From NCBI GenBank assembly GCA_019694975.1, contig JAIBAY010000011.1, forward strand, positions 31,447-95,446: a stretch of DNA of 64,000 bases, in the 5' to 3' direction. This document shows positions 10,194-19,244 of the stretch, in pieces. The position numbers and the translations under genes were made by a program. Origin of the DNA: Chitinophagales bacterium (lineage in GTDB: Bacteria > Bacteroidota > Bacteroidia > Chitinophagales > UBA10324). The notes below the pieces were generated by a model, which was given only the letters and a program-made list of their open reading frames with translations, was not told the DNA's origin and did no database searches. Numbering within the stretch: the first letter of the stretch is position 1; each line of letters starts with the position of its first letter.

Positions 10194-10224
10194 CAAAAAT
10201 AGCGTTCACTTCTTTTTCATGCAA
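10194..10224 (-). promoter_or_regulatory. Bacteroidota-type promoter for the DUF4251 gene
   Basis: Reading the minus strand, a TTG (10224-10222) is followed after 20 bases by TATTTTTG (10201-10194). This fits the phylum's -33 TTG / -7 TAnnTTTG pattern with normal spacing. The start codon lies 34 bases downstream. Confidence 0.6.
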
Positions 10225-10392
10225 CAATTTTATGAAACGCGGATGAAAATCCCGATTGTTACATTTGTCTATACTGGTTGCATCCTGCTTCACGTAGTTT
10301 TTTTTTGATGAAGAATCCGTGCAACCGGCAGGATATGCAATTTCAATAATTACTTTTTTTCAGTCTGACCTGGTCATAAAATTATTTCAATA

Positions 10393-11376
10393 ATGAGAGT
10401 CGCAATTACCGGCGCATCCGGGCACATCGGCAATGTGCTGATGCATGATTTGCTGGAACAAGGGTATGAAGTAACAGCCTTGCAACACAATCACAATATC
10501 CTGCATGATCATTTGCCGTTAAGAATAGTGACTGGTGATGTGCTTGACCGGGCATCGGTTGATCAATTGATGGCGGGAGCAGATGCTGTCATCCACACAG
10601 CGGCTGTTATTTCTATCAGCGGTGATAAAGACGGAAGGATGCGGAGGGTAAATGTAGATGGCGTTGGGCTGATGCTGGAAGCTGCACTTCACCACCGGGT
10701 TAAGAAATTTGTGCAGGTAAGTTCCATTCATGCTTTTCAGCAGCGTCCTTCAGACAAGGTATTGAATGAATCGCGCACGCTTACTTCGGCGCAGTCGCCT
10801 GCTTATGATCAGTCGAAGCGCGACGGGCAGTTGCTTGCACTTGCCTTTGCTGAGAAGGGATTAAATGTTACTGTTGTAAATCCGACGAGTGTAGTAGGAC
10901 CTCCTGATATCCGGCCATCGCTAATGGGGAAAGCAATCATCGATTTATGCAACGGCAAAGTACCTGCCCTGATTCCGGGAGGGTTCGACTTTGTGGATGT
11001 GCGCGATGTTGTAAAAGGAATTACCGGTGCGTTGCAAAAGGGCAGGAGGGGCGAGTGTTATTTATTGTCGGGGAAATGGCATTCCATAGTGGAGATAACC
11101 GGAATGCTGGGTGAAATTTCCGGACGCAGCATTCATCCGCCTCTGATTCCTGCCTGGCTGGCAAGAACAGGCCTGCCGTTCATGAAGGTTGCCTCGTTCC
11201 TGTCTGGCAAACCTCCCTTGTATACCAGTGAATCCATTGATGCGCTTAGCGAAGGGAACAGGCAGATTGATGCTGCTAAGGCAAAGACTGAACTCGGGTT
11301 TATGCCAAGGCCTTTATTCGTAACACTGCAGGATTTGTACAAGTGGTTTATTGATCATGACTGTATAAAAAAATAA
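10393..11376 (+). CDS. Extended SDR: NAD(P)-dependent epimerase / 3-beta-HSD- or dihydroflavonol-reductase-like
   Basis: 327 residues. The N-terminal GASGHIG is the Rossmann GxxGxxG dinucleotide site of extended short-chain dehydrogenases. DVLDRASV follows, then VIHTAA, a catalytic serine block (VQVSSIHAF) and the YDQSK motif (Tyr and Lys of YxxxK), then NPTSVVGP. This is the pattern of the dihydroflavonol-4-reductase / 3-beta-hydroxysteroid dehydrogenase branch (also HpnA-like) rather than sugar epimerases. The steroid-5-alpha-reductase-like gene begins 12 bases downstream, so the two are very probably one operon. The true substrate (steroid, terpenoid, lipid aldehyde) cannot be told from sequence. 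Confidence 0.8.
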   Translation: MRVAITGASGHIGNVLMHDLLEQGYEVTALQHNHNILHDHLPLRIVTGDVLDRASVDQLMAGADAVIHTAAVISISGDKDGRMRRVNVDGVGLMLEAALHHRVKKFVQVSSIHAFQQRPSDKVLNESRTLTSAQSPAYDQSKRDGQLLALAFAEKGLNVTVVNPTSVVGPPDIRPSLMGKAIIDLCNGKVPALIPGGFDFVDVRDVVKGITGALQKGRRGECYLLSGKWHSIVEITGMLGEISGRSIHPPLIPAWLARTGLPFMKVASFLSGKPPLYTSESIDALSEGNRQIDAAKAKTELGFMPRPLFVTLQDLYKWFIDHDCIKK

Positions 11377-11388
11377 GTTTCTTGTGTT

Positions 11389-12159
11389 ATGAAATTACCG
11401 GTAATCAGTTTCGATTTGTTTTGTTTGTTAAACATTATCTGGATCGGACTTGGCGTCCTGACGTTCCTGTTTTTGCTCAGAATTAATGCGCCCTATGGAC
11501 GTTTCAGCAAAACAAGCTGGGGGCCTATGATCAGCAACCGGCTTGCATGGTTCCTGATGGAAGTCCCGGTTTTGCTTATTGTTTTTACATTGACATTCGT
11601 GAACAATGCCGGTGTGGCATTACCAGTGATGGTGTTGTCCGGATTGTTTTGCGCGCATTATATTCACCGCAGCCTGATTTTCCCGTTGCGGATACATACA
11701 AAGGGAAAGCGTATGCCTGTGGTAATTATGCTCTCTGCCATCGTTTTCAATCTCATCAATGGATTTTTTATCGGGTACTTTTTCCGGAATTTCGCACACT
11801 ATGAGGACACCTGGTTAACAGATCCCGGCTTCATCTTGGGACTTGTTGTTTTCGTTACCGGTGCCTTCATTAATCTGACTGCCGACACCTCGCTGATTCA
11901 ACTTCGAAAAGTCGCCGAAAGCGGCTACCGCATACCGCATGGAATGCTTTTCCGCTGGATCAGTTGTCCGAACCATCTTGGTGAAATGCTTGAGTGGCTT
12001 GGGTTTGCGCTGATGTGCCGCAATCTTCCTGCATGGTCATTCTTTATCTGGACAGTGGCAAACCTGCTGCCCCGTGCAATTGCACATCATCGCTGGTACC
12101 ACGAAAAATTTCCTGAATATCCTGCGGAAAGAAAGGCTGTTATCCCGTTTATCCTTTGA
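11389..12159 (+). CDS. Steroid 5-alpha-reductase-like membrane enzyme (3-oxo-5-alpha-steroid 4-dehydrogenase family)
   Basis: 256 residues, with about six hydrophobic segments. The C-terminal third carries the family hallmarks: the YRIPHG-x-LFRWISCPNHLGEMLEW block (NADPH-site Asn and Glu) and the ending HRWYHEKFPEYPAERKAVIPF, where the H-x-W-Y...F-x-x-Y-P...R motif is diagnostic. The N-terminal GRFSKTSWGPMI also matches the family. These enzymes reduce a C=C bond next to a ketone using NADPH. It is coupled to the upstream SDR gene (12-base gap). The family is membership-certain, but bacterial substrates are known in only a few cases. Confidence 0.85.
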   Translation: MKLPVISFDLFCLLNIIWIGLGVLTFLFLLRINAPYGRFSKTSWGPMISNRLAWFLMEVPVLLIVFTLTFVNNAGVALPVMVLSGLFCAHYIHRSLIFPLRIHTKGKRMPVVIMLSAIVFNLINGFFIGYFFRNFAHYEDTWLTDPGFILGLVVFVTGAFINLTADTSLIQLRKVAESGYRIPHGMLFRWISCPNHLGEMLEWLGFALMCRNLPAWSFFIWTVANLLPRAIAHHRWYHEKFPEYPAERKAVIPFIL

Positions 12160-12303
12160 ACAGCAAACGCCATTTTATCAATTTCTCCTATGAAATTTAC
12201 AATTGCCTGTTGATAACTTTTATGCGCTTTACTCTTAAAGTATCAGTGCTGTACCTAATTTTTCACTCTCAAATTTTATTTGTTAACCTAAAATTACCTA
12301 ACA

Positions 12304-12405
12304 GTGGCAACAAAAAAGAAAGCTGCTAAAAAAGCAGCACCCAAGAAAAAAGCAGCTCCTAAAAAAGCAGCTAAAAAAGCAGCTCCAAAGTCAAAGGCGA
12401 AAAGA
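12304..12405 (+). repeat. Low-complexity Lys/Ala/Pro coding repeat
   Basis: The first 34 codons of the SWIB gene are imperfect repeats of AAAAAAGCAGC-type units encoding KKAA and KKAAP. Such repeats are prone to slippage, so tail length may differ between strains. Confidence 0.8.
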
Positions 12406-12654
12406 ACGCCTAATGCTGCCTTCATGAAAGCCATGAACATCAGCGATGCACTTCAGCCCATCGTGGGCGGAAAACCACTTCCCCGTACTGAAGTCACCAA
12501 GAAAGTTTGGGCTTACATTAAGAAGAACAATCTGCAGGATGCCAAAGAAAGGCGCAACATCAATGCGGATGCAGCACTGCAAAAAGTTTTTGGCGGCAAG
12601 AAAACCGTTAACATGTTTGAAATGACGAAACTCATCAACAAGCATCTCAGCTGA
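12304..12654 (+). CDS. SWIB-domain protein with histone-H1-like Lys/Ala N-terminal tail
   Basis: 116 residues from a GTG start at 12304. Residues 1-34 are almost only Lys, Ala and Pro in KKAAPKKK-like repeats, resembling histone H1 tails. Residues 35-116 form a SWIB/MDM2 fold: ISDALQPIVGGKPLPRTEV, then VWAYIKKNNLQDAKERR, and a final FEMTKLINKHL helix. SWIB proteins occur in Chlamydiae and Bacteroidota, either free or fused to topoisomerase I. The basic tail suggests DNA binding and nucleoid organisation. This is inference from composition; no partner is in the window. It is monocistronic, with a strong terminator 20 bases after the stop. Confidence 0.9.
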   Translation: MATKKKAAKKAAPKKKAAPKKAAKKAAPKSKAKRTPNAAFMKAMNISDALQPIVGGKPLPRTEVTKKVWAYIKKNNLQDAKERRNINADAALQKVFGGKKTVNMFEMTKLINKHLS

Positions 12655-12673
12655 TTTTCGTTGCCTTTGCAAT

Positions 12674-12706
12674 AAAAAAGCGAACTGTTTGTCGGTTCGC
12701 TTTTTT
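12674..12706. terminator. Bidirectional hairpin terminator between the SWIB and S9 peptidase genes
   Basis: A perfect 12-bp inverted repeat (AAAAAAGCGAAC with GTTCGCTTTTTT) closes on a 9-base loop. A-tract on one side and T-tract on the other make it work on both strands, which fits the convergent genes at its flanks. Confidence 0.88.
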
Positions 12707-12797
12707 ATTGAATAGAATCTATTTTCAAACAGGCATCCGGTTAAACTCCCGCTGCTTCAAAGATGCCGCGCGGCAAAAGAAACGTATTCGCTTTCCT

Positions 12798-14651
12798 TTA
12801 TTCAGCTTGCTGCAGGTATAATCGGAGAAAATTTTCCATGGCGCGGTAAAACTCAAACCGGTTTTCTTCATTGTGAAATCCATGGCCTTCATTATCCTTC
12901 ACTATGTAATTGACGGTCACTCCCTTTTTTCGCAATGCGGCCACTATCTGATTGGATTCATTGATATTGACACGCGGATCATTTCTGCCCTGCACAACCA
13001 TTAAAGGCACTTTGATTTTATCCGCATGAAAGACCGGCGAAGCATCATGCAATAATTGCTCCTCAGTGCCGGGATTGCCGACCATTTCATGCATCATCGT
13101 CAGGTAAGGTTTCCAGTAAGGTGGAATGGTATTCATGAAAGTGAAAAGATTGGAAACACCGACATAATCAATACCGCAGGCATACTTATCCGGCGTAAAA
13201 GCAAGTCCGGCAAGCGTTGCATATCCGCCATAGCTGCCGCCATAAATAGCTATTCGCCGCGGATCGGCAATGCCTTCAGCAATCAGCCAGTCAACACCAT
13301 CAGTAAGATCATCCTGCATTTTCCTGCCCCATTGCTTAAAGGACGCTTCCCAGAATTTTCTGCCATAGCCTGTTGATCCCCTGTAATTCACCTGCAGCAC
13401 GCCGTAACCGCGGTTTGCAAGAAACTGTACTTCAGGATTGAACCCCCAGGTATCACGTACCCAGGGCCCTCCATGCGGATTTATTACAACAGGCACTTTC
13501 TTGCCAACTGAGTCAATGGGAAGCGTTAAATAACCGTGAATGGTCAACCCGTCACGGGATTGATAAGATACCGGTTTCATAGCCGCCAGCGCATCTTTAT
13601 TAAGCCATGGACTAACTTCTGCAAGCAGGGTTACCTTTTCCGTAGTTGTATCGTAGAGATAATATGCACCAAGCGTTTTATCACTGTGTGTTCTCACCAG
13701 GAAACGCGTTTCTGCTTTACTATGGGAAACGATGGCTATTTCTTCATTGTCCACTTCACGTTCTATGCGCCGGTAAACAGTTTCAGTATCCGGATCAAGA
13801 AAGATGGTTACCCGCTTCCAGTCAGTATAGCTATAGCTGGTGAGTACTTTTCGCCGGGGTGAATAATTCAATCCGCTTAAATCCATTGCTCCATGCAGAA
13901 ACAATTCTTCTTTTTCCTTTCCCGTTAGCGGATCATAAATCACGATGGCCATTCTGTCGCGGCCGATATTCGACAATGCATATACTGCCTCATTGTCGAA
14001 AGTGAAAAACAAGGGCTGCAGTGTTTCGCGGAAGCTTGTGGTTTGAACAATGCGGAAGTCATCCGCTGCACGCTGACGATACAACAAACTCTGACTTACA
14101 CCATCGGTAGTGAGCGCCAGCCTGATGTGCCCCTGATGATCAGTAACCCACTCGGTTATGTTGCCGGGGTTTTCCGCTTCGAGGGTGAGCTGCCCGCTGT
14201 GAATATTGAGCCGGTAAGCATCAAAAACTTCTTTGTTGCGCCGGTTAAGGCCAATCACCAATTCATCATCGCTCTCAGGAAGATCATCGATCACCTGCAC
14301 GGTTACTCCATCAAATGGAGTAAGATCCTTTACATCGCTTCCGTCAATGTTTACGGAGAAAAGATGAAAATTTTCATCACCGCCTTTATCTTTCAGGAAA
14401 ACAATTTTGTTGCTGCTGCCCCAGAAGTAACCGGACACATTTCTTTCCTCTTCCATTGTTACCTGGAATGTTTCATTGGTTTCCAGGTTACAGGTATAAA
14501 TATTCAGCCTGCTTTTCCATGGCGCCATGTAAGCGAGAAAGTTGCCATCCGGAGACAGCTGATAACGGGTACGCTCCGGATTACGAAAGAAGTCTTCCAA
14601 TGGAATCAACGTTTGCACAGCAGGATGGCCGGGAATTAAAGTGTTGCTCAA
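12798..14651 (-). CDS. S9 family prolyl-oligopeptidase-like serine peptidase
   Basis: 617 residues. The N-terminal half (about 25-350) is a beta-propeller with Y-x-x-SPDG-type blades. The C-terminal half is the alpha/beta-hydrolase domain with GGSYGGYAT (nucleophile Ser473), NDPRV (Asp558) and EGHGF (His590). NPHGGPW at about 391-397 is the oxyanion-side motif. No signal peptide is visible, so it is probably cytoplasmic and acts on short peptides or acyl-peptides. The start is a TTG at 14651: an in-frame stop lies 18 bases upstream and no ATG precedes the conserved N-terminus. A TAnnTTTG box sits 42 bases upstream. Confidence 0.9.
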   Translation of the reverse strand: MSNTLIPGHPAVQTLIPLEDFFRNPERTRYQLSPDGNFLAYMAPWKSRLNIYTCNLETNETFQVTMEEERNVSGYFWGSSNKIVFLKDKGGDENFHLFSVNIDGSDVKDLTPFDGVTVQVIDDLPESDDELVIGLNRRNKEVFDAYRLNIHSGQLTLEAENPGNITEWVTDHQGHIRLALTTDGVSQSLLYRQRAADDFRIVQTTSFRETLQPLFFTFDNEAVYALSNIGRDRMAIVIYDPLTGKEKEELFLHGAMDLSGLNYSPRRKVLTSYSYTDWKRVTIFLDPDTETVYRRIEREVDNEEIAIVSHSKAETRFLVRTHSDKTLGAYYLYDTTTEKVTLLAEVSPWLNKDALAAMKPVSYQSRDGLTIHGYLTLPIDSVGKKVPVVINPHGGPWVRDTWGFNPEVQFLANRGYGVLQVNYRGSTGYGRKFWEASFKQWGRKMQDDLTDGVDWLIAEGIADPRRIAIYGGSYGGYATLAGLAFTPDKYACGIDYVGVSNLFTFMNTIPPYWKPYLTMMHEMVGNPGTEEQLLHDASPVFHADKIKVPLMVVQGRNDPRVNINESNQIVAALRKKGVTVNYIVKDNEGHGFHNEENRFEFYRAMENFLRLYLQQAE

Positions 14652-14693
14652 ATAAGTTGCTATAGTTTATAAGTGATGACTGTTTATGCCGGC

Positions 14694-14701
14694 CAAAGCT
14701 A
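14694..14701 (-). promoter_or_regulatory. TAnnTTTG -7 box for the S9 peptidase gene
   Basis: TAGCTTTG on the minus strand, 42 bases before the TTG start. No clear TTG at the -33 position, so the promoter call is moderate. Confidence 0.4.
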
Positions 14702-14974
14702 AATATTGTCGGAGAAGATTTAGTTGAAAATAAGTGGTTTTACCATCATAGCAGCCTGGCATAAAAGTTTTTAAGGAATAGAAATAGGCAGACAGGTCGC
14801 GCAATACGGGAACAGTTTTTTTAATGTTATCTGCAGCATGAGCCAGTCAAAAAATATAGCTAATCATTGATCAACAGGTAATCTGTTCAGAACGCCTTGA
14901 TTTACCATCCTTGCGGAGATACTGCAATAGCACTAAAGATGAATTCCCCGGACATCAGGAAGGCTGCAGTCAAG

Positions 14975-14994
14975 CAGACGTACCGATACGTCTG
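14975..14994. other. Perfect palindromic hairpin upstream of purL
   Basis: CAGACGTA and TACGTCTG flank a CCGA loop (8-bp stem), about 65 bases before the purL -7 box. There is no T-tract, so it is not a terminator. It could be a repressor operator or a leader structure; I see no second copy in the window. Confidence 0.4.
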
Positions 14995-15059
14995 GCATAA
15001 CCCGAATTCCGTGTATTGGCATGTGTACATTTTTAGACAACAGGTAACTGTTCATTGCC

Positions 15060-15067
15060 TAATTTTG
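15060..15067 (+). promoter_or_regulatory. TAnnTTTG -7 box for the purL-mqn operon
   Basis: TAATTTTG matches the Bacteroidota -7 consensus and sits 17 bases before the purL ATG, implying a very short 5' leader. Confidence 0.5.
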
Positions 15068-15084
15068 CTGCGCAATTTAAAGTT

Positions 15085-17331
15085 ATGAATGTAACAGCGA
15101 AAGATCCGGAGGTAACCGTTGAAATAGCAAGTGAGCTCGGGCTGCTTCCGGAAGAATTTGAACGCATTAATGAAATTCTGGGGCGTACGCCCAACTTTAC
15201 AGAGATAAGCATCTACGCTGTCATGTGGAGCGAACATTGTTCATACAAGAACTCTATCAAATGGCTGAAAACCCTGCCACGGGAAGGTTCCGGATTACTT
15301 GCGAAAGCAGGCGAGGAAAATGCCGGCCTGATCGATATCGGCAATGGCTGGGCCTGTGCATTTAAGATTGAATCACATAACCATCCTTCCGCTATTGAAC
15401 CTTACCAGGGCGCAGCTACCGGCGTAGGCGGCATACACCGCGATATATTCACCATGGGTGCCAGGCCTGTTGCTGCTTTAAACTCCTTGAGATTTGGCGA
15501 CTTGAAAGAAGAAAAAACAAAGCACCTGTTGCGCGGTGTAGTAAAAGGAATCGGTGATTACGGAAATGCATTTGGTGTTGCGACAGTTGGCGGCGAAGTG
15601 TTTTTTGATGCCTGTTACAATACTAATCCGCTGGTGAATGCCATGAGCGTAGGCATAGTACGCATAGGGCAAACGGTTTCCGCTATTGCTTATGGTGCAG
15701 GCAACCCGGTAATCATTGTCGGTTCGGCTACCGGCAAAGACGGAATACACGGCGCAAGCTTCGCTTCACAGGATATTACTGAAGATTCGCATGAAGATCT
15801 TCCAAGTGTGCAGGTCGGTGACCCGTTCCAGGAGAAATTGTTGTTAGAAGCAACACTGGAAGCTATTCAAACCGGTGCCATTATTGGTATGCAGGATATG
15901 GGTGCAGCCGGAATTATCTGTTCTACGGCTGAGATGTCGGCAAAGGGCAGGCACGGAATGAAAATTCAGCTTGACAAGGTTCCTATGCGACAGGCCAATA
16001 TGAAGCCATTTGAAATACTGCTCTCTGAATCACAGGAACGCATGTTGCTCGTATTGGAAAAAGGGCGCGAAGAAGAAGTTTTCGGTATTTATGAAAAATG
16101 GGATCTTCATTGTGTTCAGATTGGTGAGGTAACTGCAGGTAGTCGGTTGCACTATTACATGAACGACACTCTGGTGGCAGATGTAAATGCAGATTCACTG
16201 GTGCTTGGCGGCGGGGCACCCGTCTACAACCGTTCATACGCTGCTCCCGCTTACTTAGGTGAAATAGCATCATTCAACCCTGATGATATTGATGTACCGG
16301 AAGATATGGAGGCCATCGCCAGGCAATTGATTGCCCGCCCCAACATTGCATCTAAAAAATGGATTTACGATCAATACGATTCCATGGTGGGCATCGGCAA
16401 TACTTCCACCAATGCACCATCCGACGCTGCCATTGTAAGAATCAGCGATTCGCGCAAGGCACTTGCACTCAAGGTAGATTGCAATGCACGTTATCTGTTT
16501 GCTGACCCTGAAAAAGGCGCTGCCATTGCAGTGTGTGAATCGGCCCGTAACATTGTGTGCTCTGGCGGCAAGCCGGTCGCAGTAACCAACTGCCTCAACT
16601 TTGGAAATCCGTATAACCCCGAGGTGTACTGGCAGTTTGTGCATGCGATAAAAGGAATGGGTGAAGCATGCAAAAAGCTGGACACACCCGTTACCGGCGG
16701 TAATGTGAGCTTTTATAATCAATCAACCGATGACGGTCCGGTATTCCCAACGCCCACTATCGGGATGGTTGGAATTCTCGATGATATCGATGACCGTATG
16801 AGCCTTTCATTCAAAGAAAGTGGTCACCTGATTTACCTGCTTGGCGAATCAGGTGATGATATTGGCTCATCCGAATATCTTGCCGGTATATGTGGTATCA
16901 AATATTCTCCGGCCCCGTATTTTGACCTTGATGAAGAAGTGGCTGTGCAGCAGGCTATTCAAATCCTGATCAAACACCGGTTGATTGAATCAGCGCACGA
17001 TTGCTCTGATGGCGGACTGTTTGTAACGCTGCTGGAATCAGCAATGCCGGAAAATATGGGGTTTGATATTTCCACTGATACTGCTTTTCGCAAGGATGCA
17101 TTCCTCTTTGGCGAACGGCAAAGCAGGGTAGTGGTGTCCGTTGCTCCGGAGAAGCAGGATGAATTTATTGAACAATTGATGCAACTGCATGTTGATTTTA
17201 ATTTGTTGGGCGAAGTCACTGCGCAGTCTGTGATTGTTGATCAGCAAAACTGGGGTGCAATCGATAGCTGGAAAGAAATTTATGAGGAAGCAATTGGTTT
17301 AGAGATGCAGATAGAAGAAGCTGTAAGTTGA
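15085..17331 (+). CDS. purL: Phosphoribosylformylglycinamidine synthase subunit PurL
   Basis: 748 residues, the length of the small PurL that works with separate PurS and PurQ. It catalyses the ATP-dependent conversion of FGAR to FGAM in purine synthesis. The catalytic/metal region shows WSEHCSYK near residue 47 and [21 protein letters not shown]; two AIRS-like halves follow, with QDMGAAG in the first and SDGGL in the second. ATG 15085 is chosen over a TTG at 15055 because the conserved [10 protein letters not shown] start begins there and the -7 box overlaps the earlier codons. mqnE follows after 37 bases, and purL is the first gene of the putative operon. Confidence 0.95.
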   Translation: MNVTAKDPEVTVEIASELGLLPEEFERINEILGRTPNFTEISIYAVMWSEHCSYKNSIKWLKTLPREGSGLLAKAGEENAGLIDIGNGWACAFKIESHNHPSAIEPYQGAATGVGGIHRDIFTMGARPVAALNSLRFGDLKEEKTKHLLRGVVKGIGDYGNAFGVATVGGEVFFDACYNTNPLVNAMSVGIVRIGQTVSAIAYGAGNPVIIVGSATGKDGIHGASFASQDITEDSHEDLPSVQVGDPFQEKLLLEATLEAIQTGAIIGMQDMGAAGIICSTAEMSAKGRHGMKIQLDKVPMRQANMKPFEILLSESQERMLLVLEKGREEEVFGIYEKWDLHCVQIGEVTAGSRLHYYMNDTLVADVNADSLVLGGGAPVYNRSYAAPAYLGEIASFNPDDIDVPEDMEAIARQLIARPNIASKKWIYDQYDSMVGIGNTSTNAPSDAAIVRISDSRKALALKVDCNARYLFADPEKGAAIAVCESARNIVCSGGKPVAVTNCLNFGNPYNPEVYWQFVHAIKGMGEACKKLDTPVTGGNVSFYNQSTDDGPVFPTPTIGMVGILDDIDDRMSLSFKESGHLIYLLGESGDDIGSSEYLAGICGIKYSPAPYFDLDEEVAVQQAIQILIKHRLIESAHDCSDGGLFVTLLESAMPENMGFDISTDTAFRKDAFLFGERQSRVVVSVAPEKQDEFIEQLMQLHVDFNLLGEVTAQSVIVDQQNWGAIDSWKEIYEEAIGLEMQIEEAVS

Positions 17332-17368
17332 CAGGGTGATTTCAGCAGCGTTTGAAAATTTAATCAGG

Positions 17369-18562
17369 ATGGAATCAAAAGTATCATCTGAACTATTGCG
17401 GAACCAGTTAAACCTGCCGGAGAAACTGCGCATTATCGTGGACAAAGTGGATAGACTGGAACGAATCTCCACGGAGGAAGCGTTGACCTTATATGAAGAA
17501 GCGGAACTCGGATTGTTGGGTACGCTGGCCAACTATGTCCGGGAAAGGAAAAACGGCGACTTTACCTATTTCAACCGCAATTTTCATATAGAGCCAACCA
17601 ACAAATGTGTTTTTGATTGCAAATTCTGTTCGTATTCAAGATTGGTGCAGCAGGAACAGGATGCCTGGGAATTGAGTGAAGAGCAGATGCTGCATATCGT
17701 TCGCAAGTACCAGGATATTCCTGTTACCGAAGTGCATATTGTAGGTGGCGTTCACCCTAAAATGAACCTGCATTTTTTCGCCGGATTAATCAGCAAGATC
17801 AAGGAAATTCGACCTGATATTCATGTAAAGGCATTCACCGCTGTTGAGTTAGACTATATGTTCCGCAAGGCGAAAGTGAGTACTGAAGAAGGATTGAAGA
17901 CGCTGAAAGCGCATGGAATGGATTCCATTCCCGGCGGCGGAGCTGAAATTTTTGATGAAGAGATCCGCAACATTATCTGTAAAGACAAGGCCTCATCTGC
18001 CACCTGGCTTTCCATTCATGAAACTGCTCACCGGCTTGGGTTGCCTTCCAATGCCACTATGTTGTACGGACATATTGAAAATTACGCTCACCGGATTGAT
18101 CACATGAACCGGTTGCGCGAATTACAGGACAAAACACATGGATTCAATACTTTCATCCCACTAAAATTCCGGAATAAAGACAATGAGATGTCGCATATCC
18201 GCGAAGTTGCGGTGATAGAAGATCTGCGATGTTACGCTGTGGCCCGTATCTTCTTGGATAACATCCCACATCTCAAAGCATACTGGCCGATGATTGGCAG
18301 AAATACCACGCAACTGCTCCTGAACTTTGGAGTGGATGATGTGGATGGTACCATTGATGACTCTACAAAGATTTACGCAATGGCCGGAGCGGAAGATCAG
18401 CACCCTTCACTTTCCACACAGCAGTTGGTGGAATTGATTAAACAGGCAGGAAGGCATCCGGTGGAACGGGATACCTTGTACAACATCGTTAAAGATTATC
18501 AGGACACCATGTTCGCGGAGGAAAAACCTCCCTATCAGCCATCGCCTGCCATTCAGCAGTAA
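17369..18562 (+). CDS. mqnE: Aminodeoxyfutalosine synthase (radical SAM), futalosine pathway
   Basis: 397 residues from ATG 17369 (a GTG at 17336 would add 11 residues). The radical-SAM cluster motif is C80-x3-C84-x2-C87 within EPTNKCVFDCKFCSY, typical of MqnE rather than MqnC. Downstream VHIVGGVHPKMN, SIPGGGAEIFDEEIR and the LLNFGVDDVDGTIDDSTK stretch are shared by the CofH/MqnE family. The enzyme joins 3-[(1-carboxyvinyl)oxy]benzoate to S-adenosylmethionine to give aminodeoxyfutalosine, the second step of menaquinone synthesis by the futalosine route. mqnA, encoding step one, lies two genes downstream in the same run. Confidence 0.93.
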   Translation: MESKVSSELLRNQLNLPEKLRIIVDKVDRLERISTEEALTLYEEAELGLLGTLANYVRERKNGDFTYFNRNFHIEPTNKCVFDCKFCSYSRLVQQEQDAWELSEEQMLHIVRKYQDIPVTEVHIVGGVHPKMNLHFFAGLISKIKEIRPDIHVKAFTAVELDYMFRKAKVSTEEGLKTLKAHGMDSIPGGGAEIFDEEIRNIICKDKASSATWLSIHETAHRLGLPSNATMLYGHIENYAHRIDHMNRLRELQDKTHGFNTFIPLKFRNKDNEMSHIREVAVIEDLRCYAVARIFLDNIPHLKAYWPMIGRNTTQLLLNFGVDDVDGTIDDSTKIYAMAGAEDQHPSLSTQQLVELIKQAGRHPVERDTLYNIVKDYQDTMFAEEKPPYQPSPAIQQ

Positions 18563-18590
18563 ATAAATCGCAGGAAAAAATATTATCAAT

Positions 18591-19217
18591 TTGAGCAGGC
18601 AGCTATTTATTATCCGGCACGGAGAAACTGAATTAAATCTGCAGGGCATAGTGCAGGGAAGAGGAGTCGATCCTTCCTTAAACGAAACCGGCAGAAAGCA
18701 GGCCGACCTGTTTTATGAGCATTACAAAGCGGAGTCCTTTGATGCTGTGTTCACTTCTTCGCTGCGCCGCACCCACGAATCCGTGAGCCGGTTTATTGCG
18801 GATGGCATTCCCTGGCATCAATTTAAGGAGCTTGATGAAATAAGCTGGGGCATTTTTGAAGGTAAGCGTGCTTCCGCAGATTTTAAAGCGCTCTACCGTT
18901 CCTTACTCGAAAACTGGCTAAAAGGTGAAATGGATAGGAAAGCGCCCGGTGGTGAAAGCCCAAAAGAAGTTCAGCTAAGACAAATTCGCTTCCTGGAGTT
19001 TTTTCTACAACATCCGGCTAAGAAAACTTTGCTCTGCATGCATGGAAGGGCAATGCGGATTTTCCTGCCCACATTACTGCAGCAATCCTTGCTGACAATG
19101 GATCAGTTTCCTCATCACAATCTTACGCTCTATAAGCTTAATCTCAGCAATAATCGTTTCGCCATTGAACTATTTAATAATATGGATCATTTGCATTCAT
19201 TAACTGATCATCACTGA
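18591..19217 (+). CDS. Histidine phosphatase (phosphoglycerate-mutase-like) superfamily protein
   Basis: 208 residues. The RHGE motif (His10 as the phospho-acceptor) opens the protein, followed by NETGRKQADL, SSLRRTHES and DEISWGIFEG (acid residue), and the second catalytic histidine in CMHGRAMR. Because RHGE must lie near the N-terminus and no ATG precedes it, the start is TTG 18591. It sits between mqnE and mqnA with gaps of 28 and 27 bases, so it is almost certainly co-transcribed. The family includes phosphoglycerate mutases, CobC-type and small-molecule phosphatases; the substrate cannot be read from sequence. Confidence 0.88.
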   Translation: MSRQLFIIRHGETELNLQGIVQGRGVDPSLNETGRKQADLFYEHYKAESFDAVFTSSLRRTHESVSRFIADGIPWHQFKELDEISWGIFEGKRASADFKALYRSLLENWLKGEMDRKAPGGESPKEVQLRQIRFLEFFLQHPAKKTLLCMHGRAMRIFLPTLLQQSLLTMDQFPHHNLTLYKLNLSNNRFAIELFNNMDHLHSLTDHH

Positions 19218-19244
19218 ATACGTGAAATTTTGTTAACAGCAAGC

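Larger units (their letters stand above)
14652..15084. other. 433-base divergent intergenic region between the S9 peptidase gene and purL
   Basis: It holds a promoter box for each flanking gene (minus strand 14694-14701; plus strand 15060-15067) and a perfect 8-bp hairpin at 14975-14994. A 63-codon frame inside it (14897-15088) shows no family resemblance. Nothing else is recognisable. Confidence 0.6.
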
